Below are positions 40,465 to 48,669 of a stretch of 64,000 nt of DNA, in pieces. Both the position numbers and the translations under genes were made by a program. The notes under the pieces are model-generated. The model did not search any database, was not told the DNA's origin, and saw only the letters and a list, made by a program, of their open reading frames with translations. Positions within the stretch are counted from its first letter, which is position 1; every line of letters starts with the position of its first letter. This stretch comes from an uncultured Neglectibacter sp. (GTDB lineage Bacteria > Bacillota > Clostridia > Oscillospirales > Acutalibacteraceae). The stretch is taken from NCBI GenBank assembly GCA_946554335.1, contig CAMNSA010000002.1, positions 124,001 to 188,000 of the forward strand. Direction: 5' to 3'.

Positions 40465-41424
40465 ATGTACAACGAAGAGTTGAAGAAAAGGTTTATATCT
40501 GAGTATACGCAAAGTATGTATACTGCAAAGGTTGCCACTACAATCTTTTCTGCGTTAGAAGAGTATGAGAATGAATGGGGCAATGATTTATGCACCCAGA
40601 GTGCAGAAACGCTGCAGCCTGTGATTAACGAGGTAACAGGGCTGCGTTCGCGTAGCCAGAGTACGTCTTTGACGGTGTTGCGAGAATATGTGAAGTGGTG
40701 TATCACCATGAAAATACCGGGAGCATGTGATGGTATGCTCCACATAAAGGCAGTTGGGTTGGATAAGATAAAGAAGCAAATGGTTTCCAGCCCGCTTCAT
40801 CTACAAAAATATTTGAATGACATTTTTGAACCGGAAAACGAAGAAACTGTGGACGTTATATACAGGTGCTATTATTGGATGGCGTTTTCTGGAATTAAAG
40901 AAGACGATACACTGCTTGTAAAAGCGGCTGATATTGACTTGCAGAATATGCAAATCCACTATGCTGGCATTGATTACCCCATTTATAGGGAGGCAATCCC
41001 TGCTTTTCGAGCAGCTATAGAGTTAAAAAGCTTTTGCTATAAACACCCGAATTACACTAAGCTGATACGCAAAGAAAGGGTTCCTGGAGATACAATAATG
41101 CGAGGTATACGGGCTGTAACGAAGACCATGACAATCCGAGTCACATTATCTCAGCGCTCATCTGATGCTATTAAAGCTGGTAAGACAGACCTACATTTGA
41201 GTTTCTACAGAATATGGATGTCCGGTCTGTTTTATAGAACATATGAAAACGAGCGTGCCGGGTTACCAGTTAACTTTTCCGATGTGGCATCTGACTTTAT
41301 GTCTGGTAAAGAATACACTATAAACGGCGTGAACCAGAGAATAAAGGTTTCGCACAAACAGAATAGAATAGAAAAAAATTATATGGAAGATTACGAACGA
41401 TGGAAACTTGCGTTTTCAATTTGA
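40465..41424 (+). CDS. Tyrosine-recombinase-fold-like phage protein lacking obvious catalytic residues
   Basis: SAM-like N-terminal half; YWMAFSGIKEDDTLLVKAADIDLQNMQI resembles the Int box I region but with K for the catalytic R. Confidence 0.55.
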   Translation: MYNEELKKRFISEYTQSMYTAKVATTIFSALEEYENEWGNDLCTQSAETLQPVINEVTGLRSRSQSTSLTVLREYVKWCITMKIPGACDGMLHIKAVGLDKIKKQMVSSPLHLQKYLNDIFEPENEETVDVIYRCYYWMAFSGIKEDDTLLVKAADIDLQNMQIHYAGIDYPIYREAIPAFRAAIELKSFCYKHPNYTKLIRKERVPGDTIMRGIRAVTKTMTIRVTLSQRSSDAIKAGKTDLHLSFYRIWMSGLFYRTYENERAGLPVNFSDVASDFMSGKEYTINGVNQRIKVSHKQNRIEKNYMEDYERWKLAFSI

Positions 41425-41437
41425 CTTTGGTAACAGA

Positions 41438-41464
41438 GAGAACCCGACTAATCGGGTTTCTCTT
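41438..41464 (+). terminator. AGAGAACCCGA-CTAA-TCGGGTTTCTCTTTT
   Basis: Hairpin plus T tract. Confidence 0.75.
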
Positions 41465-41512
41465 TTACATATATCAACATAATTAAATAAAATACAGAAA
41501 GGAGAGTTGAAT

Positions 41513-41776
41513 ATGGCTTTCAAGAAAACACTTGACCTGCTGCAAGAAAAAGAAAAGCGTTTGGCTGAACTGACAAGTCAGTCAGAGAGTGCTGTCGAGA
41601 TGGTTCGTAAGACAATGGATAATCTTACATCTGTCAACGACAGTATCAAGCAAACGGTGGAAGAAATCGATACATATGTGCAGCGTTTAAGTGAGACAAG
41701 AGATTGCCTTAACACCACTCACGACAAGAACGAAAGAATTATGCAGAATTTTGCAAAGCTACTGTGTGTGGAGTAA
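41513..41776 (+). CDS. Small coiled-coil phage protein
   Basis: AFKKTLDLLQEKEKRLAELTSQSESAVEMVRKTMDNLTSVND; RBS GAAAGGAG. Confidence 0.7.
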   Translation: MAFKKTLDLLQEKEKRLAELTSQSESAVEMVRKTMDNLTSVNDSIKQTVEEIDTYVQRLSETRDCLNTTHDKNERIMQNFAKLLCVE

Positions 41777-41788
41777 GGAGGTTTTTGA

Positions 41789-42367
41789 TTGAGTGAGTTA
41801 AAGAATCGGTTCCTTTCTATATATAAGGAACTGGTTACACGAGATGGTGCAGATGCGTTTTTGACCTGGCTTGATGAATCGGATTTCTTTGTTGCTCCAG
41901 CATCAACGCGATTTCATGGTTGTCACGAAGAAGGTTTGCTTGAACATTCTTTGAATGTATATGACTGCTTAAAGAAAAATGTTGAGCGAGCTAATCTGCA
42001 AGACACCTATTCGCCTGAAACAATAGCCGTAGTATCTTTGCTTCACGATATCTGCAAAGTGAACTACTATAAAAAAGGCTTTAGGAATGTAAAAGACGAT
42101 GAGACTGGACAATGGTATAAGAAAGAGGTTTATGAGGTTGATGAGAAATTCCCATGTGGGGAACACGCAGATAAGTCAATCATCATCATTCAGAACTTCA
42201 TGCGTCTTGAGCCAGAAGAAATTTTAGCTATCAGAGCACACATGGGCGGTTGGGACACAGCGGTAAAGGGCGGGAACGCTTTTGTTGGAAAAATTTTCGA
42301 TAGAAGTAAACTTGCCGTACTCCTGCATCTTGCCGATATGGAAGCCACATATTTACTGGAGGGATGA
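41789..42367 (+). CDS. HD-domain hydrolase
   Basis: FHGCHEEGLLEHSLNVYDCL...VVSLLHDICKVNYY (H...HD). Confidence 0.85.
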   Translation: MSELKNRFLSIYKELVTRDGADAFLTWLDESDFFVAPASTRFHGCHEEGLLEHSLNVYDCLKKNVERANLQDTYSPETIAVVSLLHDICKVNYYKKGFRNVKDDETGQWYKKEVYEVDEKFPCGEHADKSIIIIQNFMRLEPEEILAIRAHMGGWDTAVKGGNAFVGKIFDRSKLAVLLHLADMEATYLLEG

Positions 42368-42368
42368 A

Positions 42369-42518
42369 ATGGCGGAAGAAATGAATATCTACCAGAAGCT
42401 TGCGAAAGTTCGCAAGCAGGTAGAGGTTATCCAGCGCAACAAGTCTGGGTACGGGTACAAATATGTCAGCGAGGACGAAATCCTCGCCAAAGTGTCTGGG
42501 TTCATAAAGAAGCAATAG
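42369..42518 (+). pseudogene. 3'-truncated ERF-family recombination (single-strand annealing) gene fragment
   Basis: MAEEMNIYQKLAKVRKQVEVIQRNKSGYGYKYVSEDEILAKVSGFIKKQ* matches the N-terminus of ERF proteins, then stops. Confidence 0.8.
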
Positions 42519-43261
42519 AAAAGCTGAAAAAATATAGCGGTTTTGACGGGACTGTGCCATCACATCGTAAATTAGCGGCGACAGAAGTTGCAAAAAGGTT
42601 TTCTCCACCCAAAAAGGCGCAAAAACAGTCCAAGGCAACCATATTACCAGATGATTATATGGAAAGATACGAAAAAAGAGATGACAAGCTCGCAGTTTGG
42701 GGGCAAGAAGGCATCTCCAGAGCATCTATGGACAAATTCCAGGTTTATTACGACAGTTTTTCAGACCGCTTGGTGTATCCGATACGAAATCCAGATGGAA
42801 AAATCGTCAACATCGGTGGTAGAACACTCGACCCAGCCTGGAAAGAGAAACAATTGAGAAAATATACCTACTTTTTCCCTTGGGGAGAGTTAAAAACATT
42901 ATATGGGCTTGCTGAAAACATTGATAGCATTAAAAAACAGCGTGAAATTATCCTGTTTGAAGGTTGTAAGTCTGTTTTGCTTGCAGATACATACGGGGTA
43001 CACAATACTGGAGCAATTTTAACTTCGCATTTGAACCCAAACCAGATGAAACTGCTTGTTGGGCTTGGTTGTAGGGTGGTTTTTGCACTTGACAAGGATG
43101 TTTCTATCCGAGAAGACCACAATATCAAGCGTTTGAAGCAGTTTGTAAATGTGGAATATATCTGGGATAAAGAAAATCTACTTGATGACAAAGATAGCCC
43201 AGTTGATAAAGGGAAAGAGGTATGGGAAAAGCTCTATGAGGGGAGGTTATCATGGCACTGA
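42503..43261 (+). pseudogene. 5'-truncated phage DnaG-type primase (toprim region retained)
   Basis: DKFQVYYDSFSDRLVYPIRNPDGKIVNIGGRTLD...IILFEGCKSVLLADTYG...VVFALDKDV; zinc-finger N-terminus absent. Confidence 0.8.
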
Positions 43262-44445
43262 GTGACCAATACACAATTTATCACTTGCATAGTGACCTAT
43301 CCAATGGCGTTACGAACATTGATTCAGTTACTAAATATGGAGAATACATAGCACGGGCAAAAGAATGCGGCATGAAAGCACTTGCTTTTTCAGAACACGG
43401 CTCTGTTTTTGAGTGGTGGCACAAGAAAAAGGAAATAGAAGCTGCTGGAATGAAGTACATCCACGCAGTAGAAGCATACCTTACAGTTGGTCTTGACGAA
43501 AAAATCAGGGACAACTATCACTGTGTGCTTATCGCCAAAAATTATGATGGGTTTCTCGAACTGAATAAGCTTATATCTGGAAGTTTTTGTAGAACAGACA
43601 ACCATTTTTACTATGTTCCGCGTATTACATTTGCAGAGCTGTTCAATACCTCTGACAATATCATAGTAACAACGGCTTGCATCGGAGGCGTTTTTGGTAA
43701 GGGCGAAGACAGAGCGCAGCAGATGTTCTTGGATTTCTTAGAGAAAAACAAACACAGGTGCTTTCTTGAGGTCGGTCACCACATTGATGACAAGCAGGTG
43801 GTATATAACCAAAAACTTTTTGAGCTGAGTAAGAAAACTGGAATACCGCTGATAGCCGGAACGGACACCCATGTGCTTAATGAAGAACATGAAAAGGGCA
43901 GAAGTATCCTGCAGGCGTCCAAAAACATCATGTTTGATGGCGAAGAACGGTGGGATTTGAAATTCAAAACCTATGACGAGCTGGTATCCGCATATCGAAA
44001 GCAAAAGTCTCTTCCGGAAGATGTGTTTATGCAGGCAATCGCCAACACAAATGCGATGGCAGATATGGTTGAGCCATTTAATCTCGACCAGGGAACCAAG
44101 TACCCACATATTTATGAAAACCCAGAGCAGACATTTTATCAGAAGGTTCAAGACGCTGTTGAACACCACCCATACGCACTAAAGAATCACAGCAAAGAAG
44201 AATTGCAAGATGTTATCAACGAAGAGTTTGAGGTGTATTTTGCATTTAATACTCGTATCAATGAGTGCAAGAACCACCACGGATTTATAGGGACAGACCA
44301 CTGCCCGGTGTGCGGCGAACCGGTGTTCGATACATACCAACGCATTGTCGGATATCTGGTTCCGTCCAGAGCCTACTCAAAGGATAGATTCCGCGAGTTT
44401 AATACCCGCCAATGGTATAGCTATGCGGAGGCGATGAGCGAATGA
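43252..44445 (+). CDS. In-frame chimera: DNA polymerase III alpha PHP domain fused to NrdD C-terminal zinc region
   Basis: N-term YTIYHLHSDLSNG...LAFSEHGSVFEWW...; C-term YFAFNTRINECKNHHGFIGTDHCPVCGEPVFDTYQRIVGYLVPSRAYSKDRFREFNTRQWY is anaerobic RNR C-terminus-like. Confidence 0.8.
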   Translation: MALSDQYTIYHLHSDLSNGVTNIDSVTKYGEYIARAKECGMKALAFSEHGSVFEWWHKKKEIEAAGMKYIHAVEAYLTVGLDEKIRDNYHCVLIAKNYDGFLELNKLISGSFCRTDNHFYYVPRITFAELFNTSDNIIVTTACIGGVFGKGEDRAQQMFLDFLEKNKHRCFLEVGHHIDDKQVVYNQKLFELSKKTGIPLIAGTDTHVLNEEHEKGRSILQASKNIMFDGEERWDLKFKTYDELVSAYRKQKSLPEDVFMQAIANTNAMADMVEPFNLDQGTKYPHIYENPEQTFYQKVQDAVEHHPYALKNHSKEELQDVINEEFEVYFAFNTRINECKNHHGFIGTDHCPVCGEPVFDTYQRIVGYLVPSRAYSKDRFREFNTRQWYSYAEAMSE

Positions 44446-44927
44446 GAATAAAGACAATCGTTGACGAGGACTTCACTAACTACAAAAAAGCGTCTATGTT
44501 TATTGGTACAATTTCATGCGGAGGCAAATGCTGTATTGAGGCTGGAATACCATTGTCAGTATGCCAGAATGATGGGTGGCGCTCATGCGCCCCCATCGCA
44601 ATGTCAGATAGACAAATTTGCATGAGATATATGGCAAATCCATTAACAAATGCAATTGTAATCGGTGGACTTGAACCGTTTGAACAAGCAAAGGAAGTGC
44701 GCAAGCTTGTCTGGATGTTACGAAATGTATTTATGTGCGATGACGATGTAGTTATCTATACTGGATACACACCAGACGAGATAGAAGAAGAGGTAAAACT
44801 TCTTTCTGAATTTAAGAACATCATTATTAAGTATGGCAGATATGTGCCAAACGCAAAGACACGATATGATGATGTGCTTGGTGTAAATCTGGTGTCCGAT
44901 AATCAATACGCTGTAAAAATTAGCTGA
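44442..44927 (+). CDS. NrdG-like anaerobic RNR activating protein / 4Fe-4S binding protein
   Basis: MFIGTISCGGKCCIEAGIPLSVCQNDGW...NPLTNAIVIGGLEPFEQAKEVRKLV. Confidence 0.85.
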   Translation: MRIKTIVDEDFTNYKKASMFIGTISCGGKCCIEAGIPLSVCQNDGWRSCAPIAMSDRQICMRYMANPLTNAIVIGGLEPFEQAKEVRKLVWMLRNVFMCDDDVVIYTGYTPDEIEEEVKLLSEFKNIIIKYGRYVPNAKTRYDDVLGVNLVSDNQYAVKIS

Positions 44928-44943
44928 GGAGATAAAGTATAAA

Positions 44944-45153
44944 ATGAGCCAAAACGGAGTCAAAATCGAATTAAATCCAGATAAAGAATATGTCGCAGAA
45001 ATCAGACGCAAGCTGAAAGACAACTCTGGATACTGCCCATGTTCACTAATTAAGAACAAAGACACGAAATGTATGTGCAAAGAGTTCGTGGAAATGGACG
45101 AAGGGATGTGCCACTGCGGGCTTTACATAAAAACTAAGGTTTATGGAGGATAA
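44944..45153 (+). CDS. Ferredoxin:thioredoxin reductase beta-like small protein
   Basis: GYCPCSLIKNKDTKCMCKEFVEMDEGMCHCGLYIK has the CPC/CxC/CHC pattern of FTR catalytic subunits. Confidence 0.75.
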   Translation: MSQNGVKIELNPDKEYVAEIRRKLKDNSGYCPCSLIKNKDTKCMCKEFVEMDEGMCHCGLYIKTKVYGG

Positions 45154-45155
45154 AG

Positions 45156-45704
45156 ATGCTGGTAGTAAATATGTTCGGTGCACCCGGCGCTGGTAAATCA
45201 ACCGGCGCCGCCTACATCTTCTCAAAGCTGAAAATGGCGGGAGTCAATGTTGAACTTGTAACTGAGTTTGCAAAGGATAAGGTTTGGGAGGGCAGCAAGG
45301 CTGTCTTTGATAACCAAGCATACATTTTTGGAAAGCAGTATTTTCGTATCAGTAGGTTGCAGGGAAAGGTTGATGTAATTATCACAGACTCTCCCATTTT
45401 ATTGTCGAGCTTCTATGCACACGACGATGTTCTTGGCAACGAGTTCGATAAGCTCTGCACAAAAGTGTTCAGGTCTTACAACTCAATGAATGTCTTTATT
45501 GACAGAGTAAAACCATATAACCCATCTGGACGATTCCAAAACGAGGCAGAAAGCGATGAATTGGCAAGAGTGATGCAGGATTTCCTTGAAGAGCACAACG
45601 TCACCTGTGTACACTACGATGGTTCTATCGAGGGCTATGATACTCTTGTTACCAACATCTTTGAAAGAATGAAGTACCCTGGCAGAAGCTGCGGGGTAAG
45701 GTAA
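45156..45704 (+). CDS. P-loop ATP-binding protein (kinase-like)
   Basis: Walker A GAPGAGKSTGAAYIFSKL; DVIITDSPILL. Confidence 0.8.
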   Translation: MLVVNMFGAPGAGKSTGAAYIFSKLKMAGVNVELVTEFAKDKVWEGSKAVFDNQAYIFGKQYFRISRLQGKVDVIITDSPILLSSFYAHDDVLGNEFDKLCTKVFRSYNSMNVFIDRVKPYNPSGRFQNEAESDELARVMQDFLEEHNVTCVHYDGSIEGYDTLVTNIFERMKYPGRSCGVR

Positions 45705-45719
45705 GAAAGGAGATTTACC

Positions 45720-45947
45720 ATGCTGAATACAGCCAAGAATACTACCGAGACCATCTACGAATATAACGAATATGGCAAAATGTCAAAGAAGACGGTTATC
45801 GAGACCTGCGATAATGATAACACCGAGATTGAAACAGGCATCGAGCTTGAGAGCACCTTTGGGATGTCTCCTCTTGAAATTTTCCTGACAGCGACCACTG
45901 GTGCCCTTGTTGGCAACTTGCTGTACCGTGTTATCCGCAAAGATTGA
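45720..45947 (+). CDS. Small phage protein with ETIYEYNEYGKMSKKTVIET motif
   Basis: Shares motif with the next ORF. Confidence 0.65.
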   Translation: MLNTAKNTTETIYEYNEYGKMSKKTVIETCDNDNTEIETGIELESTFGMSPLEIFLTATTGALVGNLLYRVIRKD

Positions 45948-45955
45948 GGTGTGCT

Positions 45956-46132
45956 ATGGTGAAGAGAACAATTAAAGAAACTGTCCGTGAGTATGATGAC
46001 AGTGGCAATCTTCTAAAAGAAACAATCACAGAAACAACGGAAGATGATGACACCATATACTTTCCTATGTATACAACAACGCCTGTACCAAATCCATGGT
46101 GGGCAAATCCGTCATGTACAATCACACAATGA
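45956..46132 (+). CDS. Small phage protein with ETVREYDDSGNLLKETITET motif
   Basis: Shares motif with the preceding ORF. Confidence 0.6.
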   Translation: MVKRTIKETVREYDDSGNLLKETITETTEDDDTIYFPMYTTTPVPNPWWANPSCTITQ

Positions 46133-46144
46133 GGAGATACAAAA

Positions 46145-46672
46145 ATGCAACGAGTGGGAAAATTTGAAAAAGTAAGTTTTGAGCAGTTCGGAGAAGCTAT
46201 GAAAGAGCTGTTTCATACAGAATATACGGACGAGCTTATCCAGAAGGCATACGACGAACTTGAACTACCTAAGAGAGCTACAAGTGGCAGTGCTGGATAC
46301 GATTTCAAGGCTCCGTTCACATTTACCCTTAAACCCGGTCAAACCATCAAAGTCCCAACAGGTATCCGTGTGAAGATTGATGAAGGGTGGTGGCTTGGGT
46401 GCCTGCCACGCAGCGGTCTTGGTTTCAAGTATCGCTTGCAGCTTAATAATACAATGGGCGTTATCGACAGCGACTACTATTTCTCAGATAACGAAGGTCA
46501 CATTTTTGCTAAAGTCACCAACGACAGTAACGAGGGAAAGGAAGTAACCGTAGAAGCTGGTAGTGGCTTCGTACAAGCTATTTTCATTCCTTATGGAATT
46601 ACATACTCCGATGAAGCTAACGGCATCAGAAACGGCGGTATGGGCTCCACAGACGGTGCAAAATCTAAATAA
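46145..46672 (+). CDS. dut: dUTP diphosphatase
   Basis: KRATSGSAGYDFKAP, LPRSGLGFKYRLQLNNTMGVIDSDYY, GSGFVQAIFIPYG. Confidence 0.93.
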   Translation: MQRVGKFEKVSFEQFGEAMKELFHTEYTDELIQKAYDELELPKRATSGSAGYDFKAPFTFTLKPGQTIKVPTGIRVKIDEGWWLGCLPRSGLGFKYRLQLNNTMGVIDSDYYFSDNEGHIFAKVTNDSNEGKEVTVEAGSGFVQAIFIPYGITYSDEANGIRNGGMGSTDGAKSK

Positions 46673-46703
46673 TAGGAAAAGCCTTTAATGCTAAGAGGCG
46701 AGG

Positions 46704-46733
46704 AAGGGCTGGCTTATTGCCAGCCCTTTTTTA
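46704..46733 (+). terminator. AAGGGCTGGC-TTATT-GCCAGCCCTTTTTT
   Basis: Perfect hairpin plus T tract. Confidence 0.9.
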
Positions 46734-46754
46734 TTTTCAAAAAGAGGTGGTGTT

Positions 46755-46961
46755 TTGAGTGCAACAATTCAAATCCCGTTCTGGGAACGGTATACATTAA
46801 GCATAGAAGAGGCCGCGGCATACTTCCGAATCGGTGAAAACAAGCTGCGAAAAATAGTCAACGAAAACGACAGCGCAGATTACATATTGTGGAACGGCAA
46901 TAGACCTCAAATCAAACGTAAGAAGTTCGAGGATTTTATTGACCGACACAATTTAATATAA
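46755..46961 (+). CDS. Excisionase-like HTH protein
   Basis: [27 protein letters not shown]...[15 protein letters not shown], directly upstream of integrase. Confidence 0.85.
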   Translation: MSATIQIPFWERYTLSIEEAAAYFRIGENKLRKIVNENDSADYILWNGNRPQIKRKKFEDFIDRHNLI

Positions 46962-47036
46962 AAACCTTGAAAAAAGGAGCCCATTATACTATAATATACA
47001 AGTTATATTGTGGGCTCTTATCGGAAGGAGAAACCA

Positions 47037-48308
47037 ATGTCCGAAAAGAGACGCGATAGCAAAGGTAGAATTCTCCGTCAAGGAGAGCTACAAAGAAACG
47101 ATGGGAAGTATGAGTACCGATATATCGATGTAAAGGGTGAGCGCCGAAGCATTTATAGTTGGAAGTTAGTTGACACCGACAAAGTTCCGAATGGAAAAAG
47201 AAATTGTCGGGCACTAAGAGATATGGCAAAAGAGGTCAATAGAGATGTAGATGATGGCATCAATTCCTACGATGGCTATCGTACAACGCTTAACAGATTT
47301 TTTGATGACTACATTGAGACTAAGTACGAGCTGAAGCCAACAACGCGCACTAATTATAAATACATGTATGATAAATATGTGCGTAACGAGATAGGGAACA
47401 AGGACATAGCCGCTATTAAATATAGTGACATAAAGAAGTTCTATATCCATCTCATCAGGGATGTAGGATTTAAGCCAAACAGTATGGAGATAATCCAAAC
47501 CATCATACATCCGGTATTTTCTATAGCTGTTAGAGATGGTCTAATTCGCATTAACCCAACAGACGGCGCAATGGCAGAAATAAAAAGGAGCCACGATTGG
47601 GAGAAGCCAAAACGACACGCTCTGACAGAAGCAGAACAGTCTGCGTTTGTGAACTTCATAAAAAGCCACAGGACATACAAACATTGGCTACCAATATTTA
47701 CAGTCCTTCTTGGTACTGGATGCCGTGTTGGAGAAGTTGTGGGGCTGCGGTGGAGAGACTGTGATTTCAAAGAAAAGATTATTACCATAGACCATAGCCT
47801 TATTTATCGAGTACGAGAAGATGATGGCAAATGCGGATTCCATATCTCAACTCCAAAAACAAAAGCCGGTATACGAATCATTCCTATGTTTGAGGCAGTA
47901 AGACAAACGCTTATTGAAGAACGCATCAGGCAAATGCAAACAGGCTTCAATCAAACGGAGATAGATGGGTACAGCGGTTTCATATTTTCCAACCGATATG
48001 GTGATTGTATGTCGCCACATTGTATTAACAGAGCTATAGACAGAATTGTTCGGGATTATAATATTGAAGAAAGCGAGAAAGCAAAAAAGGAAAATCGCAA
48101 GCCAATACTGCTGCCGCATTTTTCAGTACACAATCTCAGGCACACATTCTGTACTCGGTTCTGCGAAAACGAAACAAACCTTAAGGTTATCCAGGAAATT
48201 ATGGGTCACGCAGACATCACGACCACAATGGATATCTACAACGAAGCTACTAAAGAAAAGAAAATTGAGAGTTTCGCAAACCTTGAGGGCAAGGTGAAAA
48301 TCAGCTAA
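47037..48308 (+). CDS. int: Tyrosine integrase (phage/Tn916-like)
   Basis: LLGTGCRVGEVVGLRWRDCDF; HNLRHTFCTRFCE; GHADITTTMDIYNE. Confidence 0.97.
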   Translation: MSEKRRDSKGRILRQGELQRNDGKYEYRYIDVKGERRSIYSWKLVDTDKVPNGKRNCRALRDMAKEVNRDVDDGINSYDGYRTTLNRFFDDYIETKYELKPTTRTNYKYMYDKYVRNEIGNKDIAAIKYSDIKKFYIHLIRDVGFKPNSMEIIQTIIHPVFSIAVRDGLIRINPTDGAMAEIKRSHDWEKPKRHALTEAEQSAFVNFIKSHRTYKHWLPIFTVLLGTGCRVGEVVGLRWRDCDFKEKIITIDHSLIYRVREDDGKCGFHISTPKTKAGIRIIPMFEAVRQTLIEERIRQMQTGFNQTEIDGYSGFIFSNRYGDCMSPHCINRAIDRIVRDYNIEESEKAKKENRKPILLPHFSVHNLRHTFCTRFCENETNLKVIQEIMGHADITTTMDIYNEATKEKKIESFANLEGKVKIS

Positions 48309-48310
48309 GT

Positions 48311-48338
48311 ATTTTACACCTGAATTTACACCTTTTCA
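48311..48338. repeat. Candidate att direct repeat, right end: ATTTTACACCTGAATTTACACCTTTTCA
   Basis: Near-identical to 35522-35548, 3 nt after the int stop codon. Confidence 0.75.
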
Positions 48339-48669
48339 GAGCAAAGTTATGAGAAGTTATAAGAATTATTGAGTGTGAAGGTGTTCAAGATGTGTTGTGA
48401 GACAAGGGTTTTAAGAACATTTAAGAACTTATATAGAATCCGTACTCACATCCCGACAATGAAGCCTGTGGACAATTAGCCCCAGCATTTACGCGGGTTA
48501 CGAAATGGGCAGTTCCACAGTGGAATTGCCCATTTTCAGTATACTGCCAGAAATGCCGTGAAAAAACAATCCTTTATAAGGCTTCCATTTTCTGGTATAC
48601 TTTACAAAGAGGTCTGCTGCGTGATGGTGCAGACAGTGGTATTATTTTGCAACAAAAAGGAGAATAGGT

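Larger units (their letters stand above)
35522..48338. mobile_element. Integrated phage-derived element (about 12.8 kb), internally deleted
   Basis: Flanking direct repeats at 35522-35548 and 48311-48338; Int, Xis-like, S24 repressor, holin-like, tail fragment and phage nucleotide-metabolism genes between them. Confidence 0.9.

Noticed and set aside
35522-48338. Integrative conjugative element
   Set aside because: No relaxase, coupling protein or T4SS genes; content is phage-like
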